Below are positions 53,746-63,981 of a DNA stretch of 64,000 nucleotides, piece after piece. The notes below the pieces were generated by a model, which saw only the letters and a program-made list of their open reading frames with translations, made no database searches and was not told the origin of the DNA. Source of the DNA: Lunularia cruciata (taxonomy: Eukaryota > Streptophyta > Marchantiopsida > Lunulariales > Lunulariaceae). The stretch is from positions 16,492,001 through 16,556,000 of the forward strand of contig OX419760.1 in NCBI GenBank assembly GCA_948567375.1, read 5' to 3'. A program made the translations under genes and the position numbers. Position 1 is the stretch's first letter, and each line of letters begins with the position of its first letter.

Positions 53746-54461
53746 TTGTAGGTAGGCAAGTCTGCCATTTGCCGTTTGCTTGTATTTAAGTGGAGCAATC
53801 GCAGTACGATGTTATTCAATATTCAACTTTCTAAAGATAGATAAAGCAAAGTGTTGTCCTCAGTACTCGTCACTTAAACTTAATTCAGATTGTCAATTTC
53901 ATGTTTGTATTTGTGAGTGTGTGGAGAATTCCGAAGAGCAAGTCAGTGTGTCTGTGGATGTTAGAATCTACAGCCTTGATCTTCATTCTGTGTGTTTGAT
54001 CTTGAGGGAAGTGCATCGGAGCAATGCCTTGACAGATTTGAGAGGTATTGTAGTGTTGTTAGTATTCTGCATTGGTGAGTGCAGGACAAAGTTGATGTGA
54101 AGCAATTTCGATCGAGGAAGTTATGCCTTCAATGGAGAGGTGGAACACAATTCTGAGGTGAAATTGGTCTTTGCAATGAAGTGCCGTCTTCGGGAGAAAC
54201 TGAATCATCACAATCAAGAGTTGTTTGGACAGAATTGACTATGATGTGATTATATGTGTGTATTTGTGACGAGTTGTCAAGATTGTGAGCTTGTTACTCT
54301 CTTTTGGGTGTAGTTTCTACCTAAGAGATTAAAGAAGCAATCAAGAAGAACTGCAATTGTGACTTTTGACTTTGTATTTGACCAATTCTTGATAGTATCT
54401 CTGCGGGAACAAACTTTACTTACCCGATTACTGCAAAAGTGATATTTTTCGGGTTGTCACA
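53746..54461 (+). mobile_element. 3' LTR of family 3 copy 3E, start deleted
   Basis: Joins the family at GTAGGTAGGCAAGTCTGCC (compare the minus strand of 9490-9540) and ends TTCGGGTTGTCACA. TATTTAAGTGG near 53787. Right flank ATGAC could be half of a TSD whose partner lies in the gap. Confidence 0.75.
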
Positions 54462-55415
54462 ATGACTTGTTTCACAAATTCCACACCATTTGTCTTGTCC
54501 TCTGATGAAGACACTTTGCCCAATTAATTGGCTCTCCTGCAAACATCTTATGGAAGAACAACGCTTGGTGCTTCATCAATAGGTCATTCTCTCTAGCTTC
54601 AAGATCACCATTAGAGCACTTACAATCCCCCTCTTGATAGGATTCTTATAGCTTTCCACTTTGTAGCCATTGTTTGTCCACTCCAAAGGAAAGGCATTGC
54701 TCACTTCTTAGGTTTCTTTGGCTACTTCTCCCAAGAACGTGGCACCATGTTCTACGCGTGGTTCTCTCCCAAGTACTAATCTCCAATCCAACTCTGCCCA
54801 TCAAGCCAGATTTCCTCTCTTCCCTTCTTCCTCAAGGCCATCAAGACACTTACTCTCAATGATCTCAGTCATGAAACCTGGAAAACTAACATTCCAATTC
54901 CATGCCAAGAATGTGATCCAAAGCCTACTCAGGACCTTGATTCTCATGATCACATCTTACCTCTAAATTGCATGATTTCTCATTGCAAATTTGGAGTTCT
55001 TATTCCCACCTCCCATCTTTCTCTCTTCTACTCTGGGTTGGGTACTATTCTTTCATACTGATTCCCAGATTAACTCTCTCAACTTCCTCTTGACACACCA
55101 ACACATCTTTGACTACACTTCCCTTCCCATGTTCTTTTGTAGGACGACTTCTTAATGGCGGTGGAAAATTGCTTGTCATTGCTTCATCTTTAACCCAAAT
55201 TTTATAGTGGTGTGCCTCCTGCATCTTTCTTCACTTTGAGTTTCTACCAAGAAATCAAACCTCTTGCATGCTCTAGTCACTATCAATTGTCCCTCACGCA
55301 TATGCCCGCCGTTTTTGTGAATGGTTCCTTCTTGAATGTCTCATCCCAAAGGAAAGTTGTTGCACTGTCCTTGCCTTGGGTTGAGCACCTCCAAGATGAA
55401 ATCTTCTTACTTTGG
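54462..55415 (-). pseudogene. Family 3 ORF1 N-terminal half and leader, copy 3I (part 1 of 3)
   Basis: Minus strand: TSNFPPPLRSRP, NSEFAMRNHAI, LSRLWITFLAWNWNVSFPGF, MTEIIESKCLDGLEEEGKRG, NGYKVESYKNPIKRGIVSAL, INWAKCLHQRTRQMV. This is the closest relative of 3D ORF1 in the window, with stops at former CAG, CGA and TGG codons. Leader to about 55415 matches 36250-36440 reversed. The interrupted rest lies at 52014-52301 and 44341-44516. Confidence 0.75.
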
Positions 55416-55765
55416 AAGGCTTTGAAGTACATCTTCAACAAGCCTAATGTGGAAGGGAGGCTAGCAAGGTGGATGATACTCTTGTTTGAGTATGACTACA
55501 CCATTAGGATAGGCCAAGAAAGAAACATGCAAATGTTGATTTGTTATCTAGGGCCTATGATCATGATGAAGATGAGCGAGTGGATGATTCTTTCTTGGAT
55601 GAAGAGCTCATGAAAATCTCAGTCACTCAAGAGGTTCCAAGAGTACAAGGAGTACAAGGAGATTGTGGATTTTGTGACAAGTGGTAACTTTCCAAAAGGA
55701 ATGCATGCTAGGGAGAGGAAGGTACTTGCAGCAAGATCTAGACCTTACAAAATGGTGGAGGATAT

Positions 55766-55826
55766 TCTTTTTTACCAAGGAGCAGATGGTCTATTCTTTT
55801 TCACCAAGGAGCAGATTGTCTATATA
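55766..55826 (+). repeat. Tandem duplication of about 31 bp at a deletion junction
   Basis: ACCAAGGAGCAGAT.GTCTAT occurs twice in a row, the second time running into the family 2 LTR fragment through the shared word GTCTAT. Copy 1A has it once. Confidence 0.75.
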
Positions 55827-55908
55827 ATAAAGAGAAGGTGCTCCTTGGAGCATCGGATGCTTGAGTGTGAAATCTATGTTTTCTCTTTTCTAGTGTCCTT
55901 GGAGTATT
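55813..55908 (+). mobile_element. Terminal fragment of a family 2 LTR inside 1B integrase
   Basis: TCTATATAATAAAGAGAAGG ... TCCTTGGAGTATTACA is the last part of the family 2 LTR. Its 5' part and about 430 bp of neighbouring integrase are missing. Confidence 0.8.
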
Positions 55909-56626
55909 ACAGAGGAGGAGAGTTTATAGGAAGCATCACTACAGCCATGTTACAACATTTCTCTATCACACATAGAGTAACTACATCCTATAAGCCAAAT
56001 TCCAATGGCTTAGCAGAGAGAACCAATCAGACCTTGTGCTTGATGTTGGCCAAAGATGCAAAAATGGTGGGAGCTAAACATCATCGGGACAAGAGGATTC
56101 ATGCAATTTTGTGGGAGTATAGGACAACCATGAAGACTCTCACCAGATATTCTCCATTTCAATTGGTATATGGTATTGAGTCTACCTTACCTATTCACTT
56201 TGATCTTCCTACCTTCCAAAGCATTCATAGGAGATTGAAGAAAGCACAAGGAGGTGATGTAGAGAAGTCAAAGAAGGAACAACTCATGGAGTTGGAAGAG
56301 GCAAGAGCAATTGCTATGGTTTGAGTGGAGCAAACCCAAAGGAAACAAAAGGAGAGCTATGACAAGAGGCAAGGCAAGAAGAAGGTGGAGCCTTTCAAAG
56401 AAGGTGATAGAGTAATGTTTTTGGATTCCCTTCGATTCAAGAGAGTGAAAAAGAAGTTTTTGCCTAAGTACTTGGGACCTTTCATAGTGGAAAAGGTGTG
56501 AGGTAATTACACCTATGATCTCAAGGAGTTGGGAGGAAGAAAATTTGATAGGATTAACCTTGATAAGTTGAAGATGTATCATAGAAGGTAAAGAGATCTT
56601 CACTTTGAGGACAAAGTGAAAACTTA

Positions 56627-56639
56627 GTCCGGGGGTAAA
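56627..56639 (+). promoter_or_regulatory. Polypurine tract of element 1B
   Basis: CCGGGGGTAAA touches the TGTAACACCC start of the LTR. Confidence 0.65.
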
Positions 56640-57346
56640 TGTAACACCCATTTGTGCATATGTGTGGTATTGTGATATTTAACTTAGCATAACAAGTACT
56701 TGAGAGATATTATTTATATAGATAAAGGATGGTTCTACATTAGTCATGGTTAGCTAAAGTTAGTCATAGCTAAGATAGAGGGGACCTTACTTTAGAAGAA
56801 GTAGAAAAGATGAGCACCACTATTTTGGATTCTAGTGGTATTATTTCTAGGTGTTTGGCTTTGAGGAAAGAGTTGAGAACTCTTAGGCTTGCAAGCCTTT
56901 TTGTTTTGGATTCTTCTATAGTCCAATGATAGCTCATGTGAAGGAATCCTTGATAGCTCATGTGAAAGAATCCTTGATTTAGTGGTGGTTGGGTCAAGAT
57001 AAGATCACATGCTTAGTGGAATATGCCCATGTGGATGGATATTCTTTTATACTTTTTGACTTTACTTGACTTGTAGCCTAGTATCTTGAGTTACTTTGAT
57101 AAATAGTAACTTTAGTGTGTAACTATTTGACAAGTTTATAAACAAGGGTTGAGGAGGTACTCATCATCCTTTCATTTGGAACTATCTCTCTCATTTTGAG
57201 TTCTCTAGTGAGCAATGTCTTGAGTCTTGGATTGTTAACCTTGGAGGAGTATGATGGAGTTAGAGTTCTTTGCCTTCTTAGTCCATAGTGCGCTACCATA
57301 ATAGCCATCAGAGGTTCATCCTAAGTGAGAGACATGCCATCTCACA
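56640..57346 (+). mobile_element. 3' LTR of family 1 element 1B
   Basis: 707 bp from TGTAACACCCATTTG to CATGCCATCTCACA. Internal duplication of CTCATGTGAA(A/G)GAATCCTTGA near 56932-56975. It is inserted in, or abuts, the family 3-type LTR at 57347. Confidence 0.9.
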
Positions 57347-57613
57347 GGACTAAATCATCATGATCACTATTGATTTGGAAAGAATTTGATGAATTGTGAT
57401 TATAGGTGTGATTTTTTTGTGACAAGACTCTGATTCAGACCTTGTTATTCTCTTTTGAGTGTGGTTTTTATTCAATAGATTAAAGATGAAATCACAAAGA
57501 ACTATTTGGTTACTATTTTACTTTGTATTTGTGCATTTTTGACTCATGTATTTGTAGGAAAAAAACAACTACTTATTGATTACTACAAAAGTGATGATTG
57601 TTGGGTTGTCACA
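57347..57613 (+). mobile_element. End of a 5' LTR of family 3 type
   Basis: Matches the last third of the family 3 LTR (AAATCATCATGATC ... TTGATTACTACAAAAGTGAT ... GTTGGGTTGTCACA). Unlike the other copies, a PBS and coding sequence follow, so this is a 5' LTR. Its first part is replaced by the family 1 LTR. Confidence 0.75.
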
Positions 57614-57620
57614 TGAATTT

Positions 57621-57638
57621 TGGTGTCGCTGCCGGAGA
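57621..57638 (+). promoter_or_regulatory. PBS, tRNA-Asp-like, after the family 3-type LTR
   Basis: TGGTGTCGCTGCCGGAGA differs from TGGCGCCGTTGCCGGGGA by transitions only. It lies seven bases after the LTR end. Confidence 0.75.
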
Positions 57639-58475
57639 TAAAAATCTCAGGAATGGAAGAAAACAAAGCCAAATCTTAAGCTGATTGTCCAACCAATATG
57701 AATGATGCATGAAGAGAACAACAAGAAGAGAGTGCTCACAGACAAAATTTGCATTGTGAAGAAGAAGAATGCCACAAGATCCAATTCAATAGTGAAGAAT
57801 CTAAGAAGGAGGTATTGGAATTACAACTTCTTCATGAAGTTCAAGAAGCCTTGAAAGACCTTAAATAAAAGAAACATGAAATTGGGTGGTGAGGCTAGTT
57901 TACATCCTCTCAGACCAAGAAGCAAAAAGATTCTATTAGGCAAACATATTTATTGCAATAGAGCGCACCTACTTCCTCCAAAGTTGTCAGGGCAGCTAGT
58001 TTTTTAAAACACTTTATATGTAAGAAGAAAACCTTAGTTTTGATGGAAGAAGAGTGTCAATACATCTTATACACAATTCCTCAACTAGTTCAAAGAGATC
58101 TTAACAAGCAATTTGAAGATATGGAATCTCTTCCTCCACCTTGGGTTGAAGTCAGCATACTCTCAAAAGAAGAACCTGTCAAAGAAGACCCATTGGTGAA
58201 TTTGGTACCTTGAAATGCCTAGACTGAACCGAACACACAATCATTGACCAATATCTTGGGCCAAACCATCTCTGCACCACCACAGCCAACTAATTAGACT
58301 TACAACATGTCATCTCTCCTCGTCACCAAACAAGCATATCAAAAGTACAAGGGGATGGATAGTGATCAAGATCATGATGAGTTCATTGAGGAGTTTGAAG
58401 TCATCTTCTTTGCCAACAAGGAGCATGACTCTGCAGATTGGCTGTGGATTTTCTTGAGTCTACTTTGTAGGGAAG
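57639..58475 (+). pseudogene. Gag of an element with family 3-type LTR, cut by element 2A
   Basis: Glu/Lys-rich leader pieces (57660-57900), then from about 58305: LLVTKQAYQKYKGMDSDQDH, DEFIEEFEVIFFANKEHDSA, DWLWIFLSLLCREV, which has the form of a Gypsy gag N-domain and is unlike family 3 ORF1. The frame stops where the family 2 LTR begins. This may be the autonomous relative of family 3. Confidence 0.55.
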
Positions 58476-59219
58476 TGTAATACTCCGAGGACAAGAGAAG
58501 AGAGAAAACACAGATTGCACACTCAAACATTTGATGCCCCAAGGGAGCACCTTCTCTTTATTATATAGACAAAGAGGATCTCCTCCAAGGAAGCTCCACC
58601 ATAGGATTAGGGACACAGATAGGTGACATGTCAGCAAGCTCCACCCTTGGATAACTTACTTGGATGGGTGACCTGTCTGGTCTAGGTCCTATCTGGTTGG
58701 TCAAACGAGCTTTGACCGGAGGGAATCTTTTAGGGAATCTTCTTGTAGGAATCTCAGAATCACATGAGTAAGGTACCATTGGAAAGCTCTCGATGAGAAA
58801 AACCAGGGTGGAGGGAAGGCCAACTTTTCCTCCGTTGGGGGGGGGGGGGGATCTGCACATTTTCGAGGCCTAATTCATCCGTTTAGGCCTCCGAAATTGC
58901 CTTCAAAGATTTCAGGCATATTTCGGTTCCTACTCTATTAGTAGAAGTCCCCTTTTGGTGATACCTCTTTCTGATCTGTTAAGTCCATCATGTGTAACAT
59001 CCTTCCAGATGTTACCAAACCAATTCTCACCTTTAAATTATATGTCTAGCTATTGGTTCTAAGGTTCTCAAGTCTATTTCGGTTTTTGCCCTATTAGTAG
59101 AAGTACTCTTTTGGTGATACTTCTATTTGATCTATTTTGACCATCATGTACAACATCATTCTAGATGTTACCAAACCGAATTTCATATCTAGATCATATG
59201 GCTAACCCTTGGTATTACA
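58476..59219 (-). mobile_element. 3' LTR of element 2A
   Basis: 744 bp, plus-strand ends TGTAATACTCCGAGG and CCTTGGTATTACA. It has two tandem copies of a U3 unit of about 157 bp (58898-59052 and 59053-59212) and a 14-G run at 58837-58850. Confidence 0.92.
58837..58850 (+). repeat. Run of 14 G
   Basis: The homopolymer lies in the LTR of 2A. The solo LTR at 3796 has a 7-base C run on its strand at the same place. Length is likely unstable. Confidence 0.9.
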
Positions 59220-59236
59220 GACCTCCCTCCTTTTAA
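59220..59236 (-). promoter_or_regulatory. Polypurine tract of element 2A
   Basis: AAAAGGAGGGAGGTC precedes the LTR on the minus strand. Confidence 0.85.
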
Positions 59237-59465
59237 GACGCAACGTCCTCGTTGTGCAATTGTTGCTCAAATGCTTGCACCAACACCGGTGCATGTGCCA
59301 AATTGGCAGCGGGTTCCCAGGTTGCTTCATAGAGGGAGTAACCTTTCCATTGTACTAGATATTCCACCCGCGGATGGCGAGTACCACGCATGCGCTTTTG
59401 GAGAATCCGCTCCACTTCATATTCCTCTGTGCCATCAATGACTGTCGGACAAGGTCGATGTCCTG
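59233..59465 (-). CDS. Chromodomain of element 2A
   Basis: RPCPTVIDGTEEYEVERIL, then HPRVEYLVQWKGYSLYEATW, EPAANL and a C-terminal helix, ending HNEDVAS and TGA. The aromatic cage and W-K-G-Y motif are present. It follows integrase after a frameshift near 59465. Confidence 0.88.
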
Positions 59466-59748
59466 TGTGGAAGTACCTTGGCCTGATTGGGGAGCATATC
59501 TGCGTAATAGGGACACATGGAACACTAGATGGATCTTCATGTGTGGTGGTAGCTCAAGGTGATAGGCCACAGCGCCGATGCGACAAAGAATTGAGAAAGG
59601 CCCAATAAAACGAGGTCTGAGCTTACGAGATCCAACTAATGTGAGGTTGGTTGTCGATAGCCACACTTGATCCCCAACATTGAACTCCATGTGCCTATGG
59701 TGTGCATCAGCATATTTCTTTGTCTATTTTGCGTAATCTATAACGTGT
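59466..59748 (-). pseudogene. Integrase C-terminal domain of element 2A
   Basis: MEFNVGDQVWLSTTNL, RPRFIGPFSILCRIGAVAYH (GPF/Y motif), HLVFHVSLLRRY. Shifted by one base from the core at about 59740, with one TAG (CAG to TAG) near 59733. The GPF/Y module contributes to DNA binding in chromoviruses. Confidence 0.85.
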
Positions 59749-60634
59749 GCTTGGCACTCTCCACACCTTGTTGGATTATAGAAACAAATGTGTTGACTGC
59801 ATCAACCTTGGTGGTCACTGGACGGATCTTCATCAAGCTAGAAGGTGTGAAGGGATGCTCACCATACATGAGGAAGAATGGAGTGACTTGGGTAGAGGCA
59901 TTCAGTGAATTGTTGTAAGCAAATTCCACCAACGGTAGTAGGGTGTCCCACCTCTCTTGCTCTTCTAAGGTGAAGCCGCGTAACATGTCTTCAATCGTGC
60001 GATTAGCCCGCTCTGTTTGGCCATCTGTTTGTGGGTGGTAAGCTGTAGATATGGCCAATATGGTTTTGAAGAACCCAAAGAGTGTTCGCCAAAACAAACT
60101 GGTGAATTGGGTGCCTCTATCGGTGATGAGTACTCGAGAAAAGCCATGGTGAGCAAAGACTGCATCTAAGTATAGTTGAGCTAGTTGTGGAGCGGTCACC
60201 TCCTTGGTGGTAGGGCGTACATGAATCATTTTGCTGAGCCGGTCCACAAAGACCACAATGGAGTCAAACCCTGAGGTGGTCTTGGGTAATTCACAGACGA
60301 GATCCATACTCACTTGTTCCCAATGTTGGGTAGGAGTGGGAAGAGGTTGAAGGAGCCCTGCAGGAGCTTGATTAGAAGCTTTGTTCTGTTGACAAAGTAG
60401 ACAAAGTTGACGCACATAGTCCATCACGTCATTGCTCATCTTGGGCCAATAGTAATGGCGATTGATTGCCTCCAAGGTCTTGTCCACTCCAACATGAGCT
60501 ACAATGGCCAAATCATGACATTCCGCTAGAATGGTGGTGCGTAATTCTGGGACATTTGGGATCCACAATCGGCCTTCCCAAAAGGTGAGTCCTTGGGTGC
60601 TGGTGACACCTTTGGACGATTGTGCTTCTACAAT
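59738..60634 (-). CDS. Integrase core of element 2A
   Basis: HHCC zinc part HDLAIVAHVGVDKTL ... LCLLCQQNK complete; catalytic Asp in VSMDLVCELP, Asp in LITDRGTQFTS, Glu in HPQTDGQTERANRTIE, all kept. In the same frame as RNase H and RT. The best integrase in the window; it catalyses end-processing and strand transfer. Confidence 0.93.
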   Translation of the reverse strand: MVEAQSSKGVTSTQGLTFWEGRLWIPNVPELRTTILAECHDLAIVAHVGVDKTLEAINRHYYWPKMSNDVMDYVRQLCLLCQQNKASNQAPAGLLQPLPTPTQHWEQVSMDLVCELPKTTSGFDSIVVFVDRLSKMIHVRPTTKEVTAPQLAQLYLDAVFAHHGFSRVLITDRGTQFTSLFWRTLFGFFKTILAISTAYHPQTDGQTERANRTIEDMLRGFTLEEQERWDTLLPLVEFAYNNSLNASTQVTPFFLMYGEHPFTPSSLMKIRPVTTKVDAVNTFVSIIQQGVESAKHTL

Positions 60635-61450
60635 CTATGGATCAGTTTTTGTAGCAGCTAGAATCTCTTGCCAGAATTCAGGGTTAATCTTAACCTCTGC
60701 CGCCAAGTTGTTGGCCATTGGCATGCGGGTGAATGCATCTGCAAGTTGCTTCTTACCTTCCACGTACGTGATTGTCATGTTGAAGCATTGTCGCCACTCT
60801 GCCCACCAAATTTGGTGACGAGATAGATCCTTATGCGTCTCAAGGTAGACTAGAGGTTTGTGGTCTGTCTCTACTACAAATGCCTTCTCGCCCAGGTAGT
60901 GCTTCCAATGCTTGGTTGCTAGAACGATGGCTAGCTCTTCTTGTTCTGTGGTGTGGTAGTTGCACTCTGCCGGTAACAACTTTCGAGAGAAATATGCAAT
61001 TGGATGCCATCCGTCATGCCACTCTTGTTGTAGGACTGCTCCTATTGCTACGCCTGATGCATCCGTAGCCAACTTGATTGGACGTTTTGGGTCATACCAC
61101 TTCAAGATTGGTGCATGTAGCAAGGCGGCCTTCAATTCTTGAAAGGCCAACTCTTGTGCAGTTCCCCATGTCCACTTCTTCCCCTTGCCAAGTAGTGCCG
61201 TTAAAGGCTGTGCAACCTTGGAGAAGTCCTTGACAAATCTACGATAGAATCCCGTCAACCCCAAGAAGCTCTTAAGTTGAGTCTGATCTTCTGGAGCACT
61301 CCATTTTTGAATGACCTCTATTTTATCTATCAATACTTGAATGCCCTCTGCACTTACTCTATGCCCTAAGTAGTCTACTTCAGACTTGCCAAACTCACAC
61401 TTTGAGATTTTGGCGTACAACTGATTCTGTCTTAGAATCTGGAGGACCTC
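60635..61450 (-). CDS. RT thumb and RNase H of element 2A
   Basis: [40 protein letters not shown], then RNase H with [40 protein letters not shown] and [12 protein letters not shown]. Bounded by TGA at 61451-61453 (CGA to TGA) and TAG at 60635-60637 (CAG to TAG), both single C-to-T changes. Confidence 0.92.
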   Translation of the reverse strand, partial: EVLQILRQNQLYAKISKCEFGKSEVDYLGHRVSAEGIQVLIDKIEVIQKWSAPEDQTQLKSFLGLTGFYRRFVKDFSKVAQPLTALLGKGKKWTWGTAQELAFQELKAALLHAPILKWYDPKRPIKLATDASGVAIGAVLQQEWHDGWHPIAYFSRKLLPAECNYHTTEQEELAIVLATKHWKHYLGEKAFVVETDHKPLVYLETHKDLSRHQIWWAEWRQCFNMTITYVEGKKQLADAFTRMPMANNLAAEVKINPEFWQEILAATKTDP

Positions 61451-62563
61451 TCATAGATGTTGTTTGTGTTCTGTCATTGTGCTACTATATACTAAGATAT
61501 CATCCAAGAAGACGATAACAGACTTATCCAAGTATGGACGAAATATGTCATTCATTAGGCTCATGAAAGTGGCATGCGCATTGGTGAGGCCAAAAGGCAT
61601 CACAAGATACTCAAAGTGGCCATACCTGGTTCGAAAGGCAGTTTTGTACACATCCTCCTCTACAATTCGGATTTGATTGTAACCGCTCCGCAAGTCCAGT
61701 TTGGTGAAGTATCTTGCCCCATGGAGTTGATCAAACAGGTCATCCATGCGAGGTAAGGGGTATTTTTTCTTCACTATTTGCTGATTGAGACCCCGATAGT
61801 CAATGCACATGCACATTGTACCATCCTTCTTCTTCACAAACAAGACAGGGGCCCCATATGGTGATACGCTAGGTTGGATGAACCCTTTCTGTAGCATCTC
61901 CTCAATTTGAGTCTTACACTCCTCCAACTCATGAGGTGATAGGCAATATGGGGCCTTACAAGGAGGTGTCTTCCCCGGGAGTGTCTCTATTTTGTGATCT
62001 ACTCGCCTTTTAGGTGGTAATCCTGAGGGTAGATCATCGTGAAAGACATCTTGAAACTCATCCACCACATCCTTCAATTTCTCAGGAATTTGTCCAGCGA
62101 GTTGTGCACTCTGGACTTCTCTTATTAGACCCAGAAAACATCTATCGGTCTTACAGACAGTTGTCGTCCCTACGACATATAGAGGCAGTTTCTGCCTGTG
62201 TGATTTTTCTTTAACTCCAATGATTGACCATTGGTGGGTTCTCACTACTTTCTTCCTCCAATCCACCATTGGGTTGTACTGCTCCATCCATGGCATGCCT
62301 AAAATTTCATCATAACGGGCTAACTGTATCACTCGCCACTCAATTACTTCCTGATATTCTCCTACAGAGAGGGTTACTCGTATAGGTAATGATTCAATCC
62401 TCTTTGTTTGCCCATTTGGTAACTCTACTTCTTCATTTCCATCTCTCTCTAGATCCATTCCCAAGCTTATTGCAACAGAGCGAGACAAGAAATTCGCTAT
62501 TGCTCCTGGATCTATTAATACTCTCACTTGATTACCTTCTAGGATTCCATTCACAACAATCAA
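61451..62563 (-). CDS. Protease and RT of element 2A, 370 codons open
   Basis: Protease: [17 protein letters not shown], where the usual D-(S/T)-G is D-P-G, so activity is doubtful; ILGMPWM ends the domain. [65 protein letters not shown] and catalytic FLDD at 61499-61510. RT copies RNA to DNA in the particle. Confidence 0.92.
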   Translation of the reverse strand: MIVVNGILEGNQVRVLIDPGAIANFLSRSVAISLGMDLERDGNEEVELPNGQTKRIESLPIRVTLSVGEYQEVIEWRVIQLARYDEILGMPWMEQYNPMVDWRKKVVRTHQWSIIGVKEKSHRQKLPLYVVGTTTVCKTDRCFLGLIREVQSAQLAGQIPEKLKDVVDEFQDVFHDDLPSGLPPKRRVDHKIETLPGKTPPCKAPYCLSPHELEECKTQIEEMLQKGFIQPSVSPYGAPVLFVKKKDGTMCMCIDYRGLNQQIVKKKYPLPRMDDLFDQLHGARYFTKLDLRSGYNQIRIVEEDVYKTAFRTRYGHFEYLVMPFGLTNAHATFMSLMNDIFRPYLDKSVIVFLDDILVYSSTMTEHKQHL

Positions 62564-62919
62564 TTGTGAGGTTGCCTTTCGGGATCTTTGCGCATTATTC
62601 TTCTTCCTTCCCTCACTTCTCTGCTTCCTTATTGAGCCAGTAAGGCCGCAAGGTACATTTACTGGCTATCGTTTTCCGAAGTGGTTTCCACCTCCTCCTC
62701 TTCAATGTGCCTCTCCATGTTGTTCAAAGATTGCCTGTACGAAGGCCAAGGGCCTCTAGGGAAATGAGTGCAACAATTGGTAGATATGTGCCCAATACGC
62801 CCACAATTGTAACAACGGCGTTGTTCTCCTCGAGTCCCTTCTCCTCGTGGGACTCCATCTCTTTGTTCTTCTACCTGTCCCCGCTCTCCTTGAAGCGGCC
62901 GTGCTCCTTGATCCCGGAA
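62564..62919 (-). pseudogene. Gag end with zinc knuckle, element 2A
   Basis: After a TGA at 62920-62922 (ancestral CGA likely) the gag frame continues through CYNCGRIGHISTNC at 62773-62814 (CX2CX4HX4C intact) and acidic [14 protein letters not shown], then a TAA. Pol is in another frame from about 62600, so a shift (programmed or mutational) lies between. Confidence 0.82.
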
Positions 62920-63675
62920 TCAAAGGTTGCCCAATTCCATTGGTACTGGTCCACCCATGTGTGGCATTTCTGCCCGATAATGTTGAGGTGGAACTACTCC
63001 TTCACCTCCACCTAATGCTCCAGCTATTCTTTGCGCACAAGCAATAGCTTCAAATACCGTGCGAGGGTTTTGCACCATGACTTCTTGGCAAATCCGCTCT
63101 TTCAACCCTCGTTTGAAATTGTCAAGAGCCTCTGTTGGACTCATGTCAGTAATTGCAACTTGTAGATCCAGAAATGCCTCCACATACTCTTGTATGCTAT
63201 TCTTCTGTCTCAATCCCCATAGTCGGGTTTGAGCCATATGCACAGAATCCACCGATTGGAAATTCTTGAGCAGTCCTTCTTGCATTGCTGTCCATGTGAC
63301 CTCCCTTCTCTCTGCCAGCATGGATCGTTCCCAAGCATCATACCATGTGAGGGCTTTATTGGTCAAGTACCCACATGCAAACACGCCTGTAGCATGCTCT
63401 GTGATCTCTATTGAGAACAATCAAAAATATCGATTCATTCTCGAGATCCAATTCTCCACTACTCCTATTGTACGCTGCCCCTTGTAAGGCTCGATGTTGC
63501 AGGTCTTCTTCATCCGGAGTAGCAATGTGGCTTCATCGTTGATAGGGTTCGTAGGCACGGGTGCCTCTCCAAGTACTTCAGTCCCAGGTACTGGGTTTTG
63601 AGACGGCTCTTCTTCTTGCATGGCTTGATTGTTCCTGAGGATTTGCACTTGACTTTGCAATGTCTCCATGGTCAT
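62920..63675 (-). CDS. Gag of element 2A
   Basis: Coiled-coil start (METLQSQVQILRNNQAMQEE), CNIEPYKGQRTIGVVENWIS, then TNKALTWYDAWERSM, TWTAMQEGLLKNFQSVDSVH, KNSIQEYVEAFLDLQVAI, the retrotransposon gag domain. One TGA at 63421-63423 interrupts it (CGA to TGA), no frameshift. Gag builds the virus-like particle. Confidence 0.88.
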
Positions 63676-63777
63676 CTTAATCTCTCAAAATTCATTCAAC
63701 ATCCCTTGCATTCCTTGCACCAGCTCTTGCAACTGCGGATCGATGGTTCCTGCAACACCCAATTGCTAACGTCTACT

Positions 63778-63981
63778 TCAATACTGAGTCAATATAATCA
63801 CTCTGGAAGGCACACAAACTATTGGAACTACCATTGGGACCTCAGAAGCTATCACTCGTTGATAATACTCCTCACCAAAATTCCTAACCACAAAATCTCT
63901 AAACATCAATTTCGGCCTCACTACATAACGGATTTCTACTTGAGTGTTGAAAGGGAGAGGATATGGGACATTCATATCCAT
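63778..63981 (-). CDS. 67-codon leader ORF of family 2 (copy 2A)
   Basis: MDMNVPYPLPFNTQVEIRYV, then FRDFVVRNFGEEYYQ, SEVPMVVPIV and VIILTQY before TGA. Same start, length and stop as 33604-33807 in element 2B. No domain recognised. Either a separate small ORF or the first part of gag behind an inherited stop. Confidence 0.6.
   Translation of the reverse strand: MDMNVPYPLPFNTQVEIRYVVRPKLMFRDFVVRNFGEEYYQRVIASEVPMVVPIVCVPSRVIILTQY

Larger units (their letters stand above)
55416..56592 (+). pseudogene. RNase H and integrase end of a second family 1 element (1B)
   Basis: 5'-truncated. KALKYIFNKPNVEGRLARWM, then shifted frames, FVTSGNFPKGMHARERKVLA, a foreign insert (family 2 LTR end, 55813-55908), then RGGEFIGSI, SNGLAERTNQTL and FQLVYGIESTLPIHFDLPTF identical in register to element 1A. 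It supplies the C-terminus missing there: KESYDKRQGKKKVEPFKEGD, LPKYLGPFIVEKV (GPF/Y motif), INLDKLKMYHRR. The zinc-binding part and first catalytic Asp are deleted. Confidence 0.85.
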
